A stretch of 64,000 nt of DNA from Cinnamomum chago (Eukaryota; Streptophyta; Magnoliopsida; Laurales; Lauraceae), in contig CP142456.1 in the NCBI GenBank assembly GCA_038049695.1, forward strand, positions 67,855,922 through 67,919,921, read 5' to 3'. The translations under genes and the position numbers were made by a program. This document shows, in pieces, positions 1 to 11,977 of this stretch; position 1 is the first letter of the stretch, and each line of letters opens with the position of its first letter. Below the pieces are notes generated by a model, which made no database searches, was not told the origin of the DNA, and saw only the letters and a program-made list of their open reading frames with translations.

Positions 1-518
1 AGATCACAGATGAGTGCTATGGGTCCCGCTGAATGAGCAGATGAAGAAATACAGTCACAGGAAGCAACCAGATCAAAACCAGTCCAAAAGACCCAAAAAA
101 ATGGCCCAGGCGTCCTTGATTTGGGGCACAGATTTGCTCTGTGGGCCCCACTGGATGATCAAGAGGAAGATCAGATCACACAGTGATCTCTGTATCAAAA
201 ATCCGAAGCACCTCCAAGTGGAATTTTGATAAAAGCTTGAGAGACCAAAAAATTGGACGGTCGTGATTAAAACTATGTGCACAAACGGGAGAAGTACAAA
301 GCAGAGAGAATGGCCTACCTCAGATGATCAAGAAATCTGGAAAAAATGTGTATAATTCCCAGGAATTATGGTCGACCAGGATGGGAGGATTTCTCTGGCA
401 GTGGGTGATCAATAGGTGGGCCACCTTTGATCACAGCCGATACAGTGCTTTTACAAGCAATCAGAACCGTCACAGGTCTTCTCCTATGCTGGAATGGATA
501 GACGATCAGTGCTCTAGG

Positions 519-530
519 GCTCTGATACCA
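519..530 (-). other. Primer binding site, initiator tRNA-Met type
   Basis: The minus strand reads TGGTATCAGAGC immediately 3' of the LTR. This is the standard 12-nt PBS complementary to the 3' end of initiator tRNA-Met and sets the element's orientation. Confidence 0.75.
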
Positions 531-812
531 TGTAGAAGATACTTGAACCAAGCCAGAGATATCACAGAGCATACACGAGAGAGAGAGAAGTTGTAATTGT
601 TTTTCTGTATTGAATCAATGGACGAATGATACATATATATACACAAAAGCCTAGATTAGAGGATCTCATTAGAGATCTGATTACACAATTACAGCCTTAA
701 CTAAGGCAACTAATATCTATCTAATCTGTTTACAACTCATACAAGGCTGACCCAATACATGGGTCAAACTGACCCATTAGGTTGAGCTGACCTGTGGGTC
801 TATTACTTTACA
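531..812 (-). repeat. 5' LTR of copia-type element (282 bp)
   Basis: On the minus strand it starts TGTAAAGTAATAG and ends ATCTTCTACA. A TATATATA stretch near 632-641 could serve as the TATA box. The exact junction with the PBS at 530/531 and with satellite DNA at 812/813 defines both edges. Confidence 0.65.
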
Positions 813-3800
813 GCCGATTCCCGTTCTGGACCCCCGAGGGGCCGTTTTCGAGATAAAGTGTTGGAAAAGAGTCAGTTTCCGGCTCTAATTCCCTAACCGT
901 GAGTCCAATCTGCAAGCCGTCAGTTCCTATACCCCCGAGCGAACTACCCGTGCTGGTCCCCGAATTTTCCTATCCCCGATTCACGTTCCGGACCCCAGGG
1001 AGGCGGTTTTCGAGCCTAAGTGTTGGAAAAGAGTCGGTTTTCGGCTCTAATTCCCTAACCGTGAGTCCAATCTGCGAGCCGTCAGTTCCTACATGTTACT
1101 CTACCCCTGAGCGAACCGCCCGTGCCGGTCCCCGAATTTTTTCCGGTCGCCGATTCCCGTTCCGGACCCCTGGGGGGCCGTTTTCGAGCCTAAGTGTTGG
1201 AAAAGAGTCGGTTTCCGGCTCTAATTCCCTAACCGTGAGTCCAATCTGCGAGCCGTCAGTTCCTACAGGTTACTCAACCCCCGTGGGATCCGTCCGTGCC
1301 GGTCCTTGATTTTTCCGGTCACCGATTCGCGTTTCGGACCCCCGAGGGGCCGTTTTCGAGCCTAAGTGTTGGAAAACAGTCGGTTTCCGGCTCTAATTAC
1401 CTAACCGTGAGTCCAATCTGCGAGCCGTCAGTTCCTACAGGTTACTCTACCCCCGTGCAATCCGTCCGTGCCGGTCCCTGATTTTTCCGGTCGTCGATTC
1501 GCGTTCCGGACCCCCGGGGGGCCGTTGTCGAGCCTAAGTGTTGGAAAAGAGTCGGTTTTCGGATCCAATTCCCTAACCGATAGTCCAATCTGCGAGCCAT
1601 CAGTTCCTACATGTTATTCTACCCCTGAGCGAACCGCAAGTGCCGGTCCCCGAATTTTCCGGTCGCCGATTCCCGTTCTGGACCCCCGAGGGGCCGTTTT
1701 CGAGCTAAAGTGTTGGAAAAGTGTTGGTTTCCGGCTCTAATTCCCTAACCGTGAGTCCAATCTGCGAGCCATCAGTTCCTACAAGTTACTCTACCCCCGA
1801 GCGAACTACCCGTGCTGGTCCTCGAATTTTGCGGTCGCCGATTTCCGTTCCGGACCCCCGAGGGCCGTTTTCGAGCCTAAGTGTTGGAAAAGAGTCGGTT
1901 TTCGGCTCTAATTCCCTGACCTTGAGTCAAATCTGCTACCCGTCAGTTCCTTCTTGTTACTGTACCCCCGAGTGAACTGCCCGTGCCGGTCACCAAGTAT
2001 TCATCTCTCCGATTCCCATTCCGGAGCCCCGGGGTCCGTATTCGAGCCTAACTGTTGGAAAAGAATCGGTTTCCGGCTCTAATTCCCTAACCGTCAGTCC
2101 AATCTGCGAGCCGTCAGTTCCTACATGTTACTCTACCCCTGATCGAACCGCCCGTGCCGGTCTCCGAATTTTCTGGTCTCCGATTCCCGTTCTGGACCTC
2201 CGGGGGGCCGTTTTCGAGCTAAAGTGTTGTAAAAGAGTCGGTTTCCCTCTCTAATTCCCTAACCGTGAGTCCAATCTGCGAGCCGTTAGTTCCTACAGGT
2301 TACTCAACCCCCAAGCGAACTACCCGTGCAGGACCCCGAATTTCCCGGTCGCCGATTCCCGTTCCGGATCCCCGGTGGGTCGTTTTCGAGCCTAATTGTT
2401 TGAAAGGAGTCGGTTTTCGGTCCTAATTCCCTAACCGTGAGTCCAATCTACGAGCCGTCAGTTCCTACATGTTACACTACCCCGAACGAACCGCCAGTGC
2501 TGGTCCCTAAATTTTCATCTCGCCGATTCCCTTTCCGAAAGCCCGGGGGGCCGTTTTCGAGCCTAAGTGTTGGAAAAGAGTCGGTTTCCGGCTCTAATTC
2601 CCTAACCGTGAGTCCAATCTGCGAGCCGTCTGTTCCTACATGTTACTCTGCCTCCGAGCGTACCTCCGGTGCCGGTCCACGAATTTTCCGGAAGCGGATT
2701 CCCGTTCCAGACCCCCAGAAGGCCGTTTTTCGAGCCTAAGTGTTGGAAAATACTCGGTTTTCGGCTCTAATTCCCGAACCGTGAGTCCAATCTACGAGTC
2801 GTCATTTCCTACAGGTTACTCTACCCCCGAGCGAACCACCTATACCGGTCCCCGAATTTTCCGGTCACCGATTCCGGTTCCGGACCCCCGGGAGGCCGTT
2901 TTAGAGCCTAAGTGTTGGAAAAGAGTCGGTTTTCGGCTCTAATTCCCTAACCGTGAGTCCAATCTGCGAGCCGTCAGTTCCTATATGTAACTCTACTCTC
3001 GAGCGAACCGCCCGTGCCGGTCCACAAATTTTCCGGACGGTGATTCGCGTTCCGGACCCCTGGGGGGCCGTTTTCGAGCCTAGGTGTTGGAAAAGAGTAG
3101 GTTTTCGTCTCTAATTCCATAACCGTGAGTCTAATCTACGAGCCGTCAGTTCCTACATGTTACTTTACCCCCGAACGAACCGCCCGTGCCTGTCCCCAAA
3201 TTTTCCGGACGCGGATTCCCGTTCCGGACCCTCGGGAGGCCGTTTTTCGAGCCTAAGTGTTGGAAAAGAGTCAGTTTCCGGCTCTAATTCCCTAACCGTG
3301 AGTCCAATCTGCGAGCCGTCAGTTCCTACAAGTTACTCTACCCCCGAGCGAACTACCCGTGCTGGTCCCCGAATTTTCCTATCGCCGATTCACGTTCCGG
3401 ACCCCAGGGAGGCCGTTTTCGAGCCTAAGTGTTGGAAAAGAGTCGGTTTTCGGCTCTAATTCCCTAACCGTGAGTCCAATCTGTGAGCCGTCAGTTCGTA
3501 TATGTTACTCTACTCTCGAACGAACCGCCCGTGCCGGTCCCCGAATCTTTCGGTCGCCGATTCCCGTTCCGGACCCCTAGGGGGCCGTTTTCGAGCCTAA
3601 GTGTTGGAAAAGAGTCGGTTTCCGGCTCCAATTCCCTAATCGTGAGTCCAATCTGCGAGCCATCAGTTCCTATAGGTTACTCAACCCCCGTGGGATCCGT
3701 CCGTGCCAGTCCTTGATTTTTCCGGTCACCGATTCGCGTTCCGGACCCCCGAGGGGCCGTTTTCGAGCCTAAGTGTTGGAAAAGAGTCGGTTTCCGGCTC

Positions 3801-6800
3801 TAATTCCCTAACCGTGAGTCCAATCTGCGAGCCGTCAGTTCCTACAGGTTACTCTACCCCCGTACGATCCGTCCGTGCCGGTCCCTGATTTCTCCGGTCG
3901 CCGATTCGCGTTCCGGACCCCCGGGGGGCCGTTTTCGAGCCTAAGTGTAGGAAAAGAGTCGGTTTCCGGCTCTAATTCCCTAACCGTGAGTCCAATCTGC
4001 GAGCCGTCAGTTCCTACATGTTACTCTACCCCTGAGCGAACCGCCCGTGCTGGTCCCCGAATTTTCCGGTCGCCGATTCCCGTTCTGGACCCCCGAGGGG
4101 CCGTTTTCGAGATAAAGTGTTGGAAAAGAGTCGGTTTCCGGCTCTAATTCCCTAACCGTGAGTCCAATCTGCAAGCCGTCAGTTCCTACATGTTACTCTA
4201 CCCTCGAGCGAACTACCCATGCTGGTCCCCGAATTTTCCTGTCCCCGATTCACATTCCGGACCCCAGGGAGGCCGTTTTCGAGCCTAAGTGTTGGAAAAG
4301 AGTCGGTTTTCGGCTCTAATTCCCTAACCGTGAGTCCAATCTGTGAGCCGTCAGTTCCTGTATGTTACTCTACTCTCGAGCGAACCGCCCGTGCCGGTCC
4401 CCAAATTTTCGGTCGCCGATACACGTTCCGGACCCCTGGGGGCCCGTTTTCGAGCCTAAGTGTTGGAAAAGAGTCGGTTTCCGGCTCTAATTCCCTAACC
4501 GTGAGTCCAATCTGCGAGCCGTCAGTTCCTACAGGTTACTCAACCCCCGTGGGATCCGTCCGTGCCGGTCCTTGATTTTTCCGGTCAACGATTCGCGTTC
4601 CGGACCCCCGAGGGGCCGTTTTCGAGCCTAAGTGTTGGAAAACAGTCGGTTTCCGGCTCTAATTCCCTAACCGTGAGTCCAATCTGCGAGCCGTCAGTTC
4701 CTACAAGTTACTCTACCCCCGTGCGATCCGTCCGTGCCGGTCCCTGATTTTTCCGGTCGCCGATTTGCGTTCCGGACCCCTGGGGGCCGTTGTCGAGCCT
4801 AAGTGTTGGAAAAGAGTCGGTTTTCGGCTCTAATTCCCTAACCGATAGTCCAATCTGCGAGCCATCAGTTCCTACATGTTATTCTACCCCTGAGCGAACC
4901 GCCCGTGCCGGTCCCCGATTTTTCCGGTCGCCGATTCCCGTTCTGGACCCCCGAGGGGCCGTTTTCGAGCTAAAGTGTTGGAAAAGAGTCGGTTTCCGGC
5001 TCTAATTCCCTAACCGTGAGTCCAATCTGCGAGCCGTCAGTTCCTACAAGTTACTCTACCCCCGAGTGAACTACCCGTGCTGGTCCTCGAATTTTGCGGT
5101 CGCCGATTTCCGTTCCGGACCCCCGAGGGCCGTTTTCGAGCCTAAGTGTTGGAAAAGAGTCGGTTTTCGGCTCTAATTCCCTGACCTTGAGTCAAATCTG
5201 CTACCCGTTAGTTCCTACATGTCACTCTACCCCCGAGTGAACTGCCCGTGCCGGTCACCAAGTATTCATCTCGCCGATTCCCATTCCGGAGCCCCGGGGG
5301 GCCGTATTCGAACCTAAGTGTTGGAAAAGAATTGGTTTCCGGCTCTAATTCCCTAACCGTCAGTCCAATCTGCGAGCCGTCAGTTCCTACATGTTGCTCT
5401 ACCCCTGAGCGAACCGCCCTGCTCCGGTCTCCGAGTTTTCTGGTCGCCGATTCCCGTTCTGGACCTCCGGGGGGCCGTTTTCGAGCTAAAGTGTTGTAAA
5501 AGAGTCGGTTTCCCTCTCTAATTCCCTAACCGTGAGTCCAATCTGCGAGCCGTTAGTTCCTACAGGTTACTCTACCCCCAAGCGAACTACCCGTGCTGGA
5601 CCCCGAATTTCCCGGTCGCCGATTCCCGTTCCGGATCGCCGGTGGGTCGTTTTCGAGCCTAAGTGTTTGAAAGGAGTCGGTTTTCGGTCCTAATTCCCTA
5701 ACCGTGAGTCCATTCTACGAGCCGTCAGTTCCTACATGTTACACTACCCCGAGCGAACCGCCAGTGCCGGTCCCCAAATTTTCATCTCGCCGATTCCCTT
5801 TCCGAAACCCCGGGGGGCCGTTTTCGAGCCTAAGTGTTGGAAAAGAGTAGGTTTCCGGCTCTAATTCCCTAACCGTGAGTCCAATCTGCGAGCCGTCAGT
5901 TCCTACATGTTACTCTACCCCCGAGCGAACCTCCCGTGCCGGTCCCCGAATTTTCCGGAAGCGGATTCCCGTTCCGGACCCCCAGGAGGCCGTTTTTCGA
6001 GCCTAAGTGTTTGAAAAGAGTCGGTTTTCGGCTCTAATTCCCTAACCGTGAGTCCAATCTACGAGTCGTCATTTCCTACAGGTTACTCTACCCCCGAGCG
6101 AACCACCTATGCCGGTCCGCGAATTTTCCGGTCGCCGATTCCGGATCCGGACCCCCGGGAGGCCGTTTTAGAGCCTAAGTGTTGGAAAAGAGTCGGTTTT
6201 CGGCTCTAATTCCCTAACCGTGAGTCCAATCTGCGAGCCGTCAGTTCCTATATGTAACTCTACTCTCGAGCGAACCGCCCGTGCCGGTCCACAAATTTTC
6301 CGGACGCGGATTCGCGTTCCGGACCCCTAGGGGGCCGTTTTCGAGCCTAAGTGTTGGAAAAGAGTCGGTTTTCGGCTCTAATTCCATAACCGTGAGTCTA
6401 ATCTACGAGCTGTCAGTTCCTACATGTTACTCTACCCCCGAACGAACCGCCCGTGCCTGTCCCCAAATCTTCCGCACGCGGATTCCCGTTCCGGACCCCC
6501 GGGAGGCCGTTTTTCGAGCCTAAGTGTTGGAAAAGAGTCAGTTTCCGGATCTAATTCCCTAACCGTGAGTCTAATCTGCGAGCCGTCAGTTCCTACATTT
6601 CACTCAATCCCCGAGCGAACAACCCGTGCCGGTCCCCGAATTTTCCTGTCGCCGATTCCATTCCGGACCCCCGGGAGGCCGTTTTCGAGCCTGTGTGTTG
6701 GAAAAGAGTCGGTTTTCTGCTCTAATTCCCTAACCGTGAGTCCAATCTGCGAGCCGTCAGTTCCTATATGTTACTCTACTCTCGAGCAAACCGGCCGTGC

Positions 6801-9787
6801 CGGTCCCCGAATTTTTCGGTCGCCGATTCACGTTTCGGACACCTGGGGGCCCATTTTCGAGCCCAAGTGTTGGAAAAGAGTCAATTTCCGGCTCTAATTC
6901 CCTAACCGTGAGTCCAGTCTGCGAGCCGTTAGTTCCTACAGGTTACTCTACCCCCGTGCGATCCGTCCGTGCCGGTCCCTGATTTTTCCGTTCGCCGATT
7001 CCCGTTCCGGACCCCTGGGGGGCCGTTTTCGAGCATAAGTGTTGGAAAGGAGTCGGTTTCCGGCTCTAATTCCCTAACCGTGAGTCTAATCTGCGAGCCG
7101 TCAGTTCCTACATGTTACTCTACCTCCGAGCGAACCGCCCGTGCCGGTCCCTGATTATTCCGGTCGACGATTCGCGTTCCGGACCCCCGGGGGGCCGTTT
7201 TCGAGCCTAAGTGTTGGAAAAGACTCGGTTTTCGGCTCTAATTCCCTAACCGTGAGTCCAATCTGTGAGCCGTCAGTTCCTACCTGTTACTCTACCCCTG
7301 AGCGAACCGCCCGTGCCGGTCTCCAAATTTTCCGGTCGCCGATTCCTGTTCTGGACCCCCGAGGGGCCGTTTTCGAAATAAAGTGTTGGAAAAGAGTCGG
7401 TTTCCGGCTCTAATTCCCTAACCGTGAGTCCAATCTGCGAGCCGTCAGTTCCTACAAGTTACTCTACCCCCTAGCGAACTACCCGTGCTGGTCCCCAAAT
7501 TTTCCGGTCGCCGATTCCCGTTCCGGACCCCCGGGAGGCCGTTTTCGAGCCTAAGTGTTGGAAAATGGTTGGTTTTCGGCTCTAATTCCCTAACCGAGAG
7601 TCCAATCTGTGAGCCGTCAGTTCCTATATGTTACTCTACCCCCGTCGGATCCGTCCGTGCCGGTCCCTGATTTTTCCAGTCGCCGATTCCCGTTCCGGAC
7701 CCCTGGGGGGCCGTTTTCGAGACTAAGTGTTGGAAAAGAGTCTGTTTTCGGCTCTAATTCCCTAACCATGAGTGCAATCTACGAGTCGTCAGTTCCTTCA
7801 TGTTACTCTACCCCTGAGCGAACCGCCCGTGCCGATTCCCGTTCTGGACCCCCGAGGGGCCGTTTTCGAGATAAAGTGTTGGAAAAGAGTCGGTTTCCGG
7901 CTCTAATTCCCTAACCGTGAGTCTAATCTGCGAGCCGTCAGTTCCTACAGGTTACTCAACCTCCGTGGGATCCGTCCGTCCCGGTCCCTGATTTTTTCGG
8001 TCACCGATTCGCGTTCCGGACCCCCGGGGGGCCGTTTTCGAGCCTAAGTGTTGGAAAAGAGTCGGTTTTCGGCTGTAATTCCCTAACCGTGAGTCCAATC
8101 TGTGAGCCGCCTGTTCCTACATGTTACTCTACCTCTGAGCAAACCGCCCGTGCTGGTCCCCGAATTTTCTGGTCGCCGATTCCCGTTCTGGACCCCCGAG
8201 GGGCCGTTTTCGAGATAAAGTGTTGGAAAAGAGTCGGTTTCCGGCTCAAATTCCCTAACCGTGAGTACAATCTGCGAGCCGTCAGTTCCTACAAGTTACT
8301 ATACCCCCGAGCAAACTACCTGTGCTGGTCCCCGAATTTTCCGGTCGCCGATTCCCGTTCCGGACCCCCGGGAGGCCGTTTTCGAGCCTAAGTGTTGGAA
8401 AAGAGTCGGTTTTCGGCTCTAATTCCCTAACCGTGAGTCCAATATGTGAGCTGTCATTTCCTATATGTTACTCTACTCTCGTGCGAACCGCCCGTCCCGG
8501 TCCCCGAATTTTTTGGTCGCCGATTCCCGTTCCGGACCCCTAGGGGGCCGTTTTCGAGCCTAAGTGTTGGAAAAGAGTCGGTTTCCGGCTCTAATTCCCT
8601 AACCGTGAGTCCAATCTGCGAGCCGTCAGTTCCTACAAGTTACTCTACCCCCGAGCGAACTACCCGTGCTGGTCCCCGAATTTTGCGGTCGCCGATTTCC
8701 GTTCCGGACCCCCGGGGGCCGTTTTCGAGCCTAAGTGTTGGAAAAGAGTCGGTTTTCGGCTCTAATTCCCTAACCGTGAGTCAAATTTGCGAGCCGTCAG
8801 TTCCTACATGTTACTCTACCCCCGAGCGAACCGCCCGTGCCTGTCACCAAGTTTTCATCTCGCCGATTCCCTTTTCGGAGCCCCGGGGGGCCGTATTCGA
8901 GCCTAAGTGTTGGAAAAGAATCGGTTTCCGGCTCTAATTCCCTAACCGTGAGTCCAATTTGCGAGCCGTCAGTTCCTACATGTTACTCTACCCCTGAGCG
9001 AACCGCCCGTGCTGGTCTCCGAATTTTCTGGTCGCCGATTCCAGTTCTGGACCTCCGGGGGGCCGTTTTCAAGCTAAAGTGTTGTAAAAGAGTCGGTTTC
9101 CGTCTCTAATTCCCTAACCGTGAGTCCAATCTGCGAGCCGTTAGTTCCTACAGGTTACTCTACCCCCAAGCGAACTACCCGTGCTGGTCCCCAAATTTTC
9201 CGGTCGCCGATTCCCGTTCCGGACCCCCGGTGGGCCGTTTTCGAGCGTAAGTGTTTGGAAGGAGTCGGTTTTCGGCCCTAATTCCCTAACCGTGAGTCCA
9301 ATCTGCGAGCCGTCAGTTCCTACATGTTACACTACCCCGAGCGAACCGCCCGTGCCGGTCCCCAAATTTTCATCTTGCCGATTCCCTTTCCGGAACCCCG
9401 GTGGGCCGTTTTCGAGCCTAAGTGTTGGAAAAGAGTCGGTTTCCGGCTCTAATTCCCTAACCGTGAGTCCAATTTGCGAGCCGTCAGTTCCTACATGTTA
9501 CTCTACCCCCAAGCGAACCGCCCGTGCCGGTCCCTGATTTTTCCCGTCGCCGATTCGCTTTCCGGACCATCGGCGGGCCGTTTTCGAGCCTAATTGTCGG
9601 AAAAGAGTCGGTTTTTGGCTCTAATTCCCTAACCGTGAGTCCAATCTGCGAGCGGTCAGTTCCTACATGTTACTCTACCCCCGAGCGAACCTCCCGTGGC
9701 GGTCCCCGAATTTTCCGGATGCGGATTCCCGCTTCGGACCCCCGGGAGGCCGTTTTTCGAGCCTAAGTGTTGGAAAAGAGTCGGTTT
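813..9787. repeat. GC-rich satellite array, ~172-bp unit, ~52 copies
   Basis: Head-to-tail array with a period of 172 bp: the marker CGAGCCTAAG recurs at 1011, 1185, 1357 and 1529, and so on. The best conserved blocks are GAGCCTAAGTGTTGGAAAAG, CTAATTCCCTAACCGTGAG and AATCTGCGAGCCGTCAGTTC. The segment around CCGGACCCCCGG and the CCCCGAATTTTCC block vary. The array is GC- and CpG-rich while its flanks are AT-rich. Private variants recur at offsets of about 3266 bp (19 units) and 860 bp (5 units), so there is higher-order structure. The left edge is broken by a copia LTR and the right edge by a CACTA terminus. Overlapping open frames occur in every unit, but the period is not divisible by 3 and no protein family is recognised. 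It could be pericentromeric, subtelomeric or a dispersed satellite; the sequence does not say which. Confidence 0.95.
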
Positions 9788-9997
9788 TCGTCGGTAAACC
9801 GACGTCTTATGATAAACGTCGGTAACACACTTACCGACGCTAATTTTCGTCGGTAAAACATAAATTTCGTCGGTAAAATAAAAAATAAATCCATTTTACC
9901 AACGTTTTATCTTTCGTCGGCAAATAAAAAATAAAACTCAAAAGACTTTTACCGACGATTTATAAAAGCGTCGCTAAAAGTGCATATTGCTGTAGTG
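9788..9997. mobile_element. Right terminus of a CACTA transposon (truncated)
   Basis: About 210 bp with dispersed CGTCGGTAA / TTACCGACG subterminal motifs in both orientations, ending TGCATATTGCTGTAGTG. The reverse complement begins CACTACAGCAATATGCAC, the hallmark CACTA terminus. The motifs and terminus match the element at 31204-51118, so both belong to one family. The left side joins the last satellite unit at a shared TCG, and no left end or transposase is visible. Either the element is truncated or it once spanned part of the array. Confidence 0.8.
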
Positions 9998-11493
9998 AAT
10001 CATGGAACACAAATTAGAATTACTAAACAAATAACAAGACAATTACTTACATTCATCCATAACTCTAATCAAGAAAATTAGCCCGCCATTGCAAAGAATG
10101 CTTCTTGATTTATCATTAAAAATTGCATCTTTACAACTTCTCCTTCACAAATCTTCTCCTTCAAAATAAATTCTTGGACATGGCTCAAGGCTACCAAAAA
10201 TAAAATTAAACTAATGGAAAAGAAGAAAGGAAGAGAGAAAGAAATGAATAGAAGAAAGGGTTGTACTGAGATGCTTGGTGAAGAATGACTTAATTTATAG
10301 ATGTTGATGCCTCCTTTTTAGCAAAGAATCTCCTCTCTTTTATGATTTGTTTCCTTATTTGTAAAGATTTCTTGCTTAGGTCTCAAGTTAGGCTTCACAC
10401 TTGGAAAGAATTTGAATTGGAGAGGATTTGTTATTAAGTGTGGTCTCTTGGACTCCAAGTCTTGCCAAATTGAACTTCTCAAACATCTCTCAAGTTGCTA
10501 ATTTTGAAAACTTTTTGTAATTCCCGCATAGAATTATAACAGCCAACTTCTGAAGGACATATCTCCCTCAATATAGCTCCAATTTATGAAATCTTGGGCT
10601 CCACGGATATTTACTCGAAAAGATCTTTCCAACGGTATGTAGATTGCACTAATCCGACACTCAAGTCGAAAGTTATGACCATTTCAATTGCTACCCCTGA
10701 AAAATCCGAGAATAATTGTGCAATTAAGGGAACTTCTATTTTTGGCATCCAATGGGGTGTGTGAGACCCATGTTGGATGTTCAAGATATGTTTGCACTCT
10801 TTATTTGCTTTCTTATTTGATTATCTTCCCATATTTAGCATGCTTTCTCACTTGCAACTTTGACTAGTCAACTCTCCTTGCAAACTTTCCAATTTTCTCT
10901 TTCTTTCATGAAGGGCATCCCCACCTTTGATCTCTATTCAAGTTTCACCAGTGCAGGTCCCACTCTTGATTTCTTCTACGTATATAAAATTAAATAATGT
11001 CAATAATAATCCAGTGTGAAGAATCTAGCTTGACTATGCATGGGACCCTACATGCCTACTTAATACACTAAAAATATCTAACTTTCCAAAAATAACACAT
11101 AGTGTCAAAATTAGCAGTTATGCATTAGTGGAGCTAGTTGCATGGCATACAAGCATTCTTCGCCTTCAGTAGAGAGCAAGGCCATGGAGGGTTTGAGGGA
11201 GCCCAATGCAAGTGTATGCTAAAAACTTTTGTGGAGGCCCAATGTTGAAGTGTCTGCAATTTATACAAACTAAGAGTTAGAGTAAAATAATAGTGAGGTC
11301 CACCTCACTGCAGATAAGGGATCAGCTATTGTGGTGGCAATAACAATTCTAATGTGTAACATTAAAGTTTGGTCTGCAGATTTATTGTTTTTAGCATTAT
11401 GCAACATCTCTCTGTTTTTTTCCTCTTAAAATTGCTTTGAAATAAATAACCATTTCTAATGCACTGTGCTTTGAAAAATATTTGAAGGAGAAT
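9998..11493 (-). repeat. Probable LTR-like noncoding segment, no gene
   Basis: No coding region is supported here. On the minus strand, 10302 down to 10262 has a TATAAATTAAG box followed by a CATTCTTCACC stretch, like an LTR promoter with its transcription start. Further upstream on that strand (10550-10730) is a block resembling plant gypsy LTR U3 sequence. I could not fix TG/CA ends or a target duplication. The part from 11150 to 11493 shows nothing recognisable. Confidence 0.3.
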
Positions 11494-11880
11494 TGTGAGG
11501 TCCCACCCTTGGTGGGCCCTCTAAATGCTATTTTATAGGCTAATTAATCTTAATCTATGTTAATTATTGGTTAATTATTGCTAATTACTACTAATCCCTA
11601 CTAATCTCTACTAATCTTTGCTAATCTTTGCTAATCTTGGTTAATTACTCTTTATTTGTGCTAATTAGGGGTTATTAGAGAGATTAGTTAGATTCTCCTA
11701 GCTTCTAGTTAGATTAGCTTAGTTGAGTATAATTTTCAATTAATTGGGTGTTAGTGCTAAACCTAGGCTATTAGTGCTAGTTAGGCCATTAATAGAGTTT
11801 AATTAACTAATTAAGGTTGGGTTAGTGCAAAAGGGTGCCCTCTCTAGAAGCTTCCAGCCTAATGACCCAACTACCCCCAG

Positions 11881-11977
11881 CCCTAACCCTAACTACATGA
11901 AAACCCTAGGGCTAAGATGGTAATTAGTCACCCCCCTTAAAACTATAAAACCTCTCTTATCCCCAAAACCCTAAACC
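11881..11977 (+). promoter_or_regulatory. LTR promoter: telobox cluster and TATA box
   Basis: CCCTAACCCTAA (11881-11892) and AAAACCCTAGG (11900-11910) precede a TATAAAAC box (11944-11951), and AAAACCCTAAACC (11966) follows. Teloboxes (AAACCCTA) are known plant promoter elements bound by Myb-type telomere-repeat factors. The arrangement is conserved in the other two LTRs of this family. Confidence 0.55.

Larger units (their letters stand above)
1..812 (-). mobile_element. Ty1/copia-type LTR retrotransposon, 5' end (partial)
   Basis: Read on the minus strand this is a 5' LTR (812 down to 531), a primer binding site directly after it, and about 520 bp of leader that runs off the window. The LTR is bounded by TG and CA, and the PBS matches the initiator-tRNA-Met type used by many copia elements. 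I found no gag reading frame in 1-518; the short ORFs there are not recognisable, so this may be a long leader or a non-autonomous element. The base after the LTR (813) is already satellite, so the element sits in the tandem array. The second LTR and the target duplication lie outside the window. The copia assignment rests on the short LTR and PBS only. Confidence 0.6.

Noticed and set aside
899-9766. Dozens of 60-163-residue ORFs with a recurring SSLSVGKESV-SGSNSLTVSP pattern, looking like a repeat protein
   Set aside because: They follow the 172-bp satellite. The period is not divisible by 3, so each frame is lost after about one unit. Nucleotide conservation is not codon-like, and no signal, start context or family is evident.
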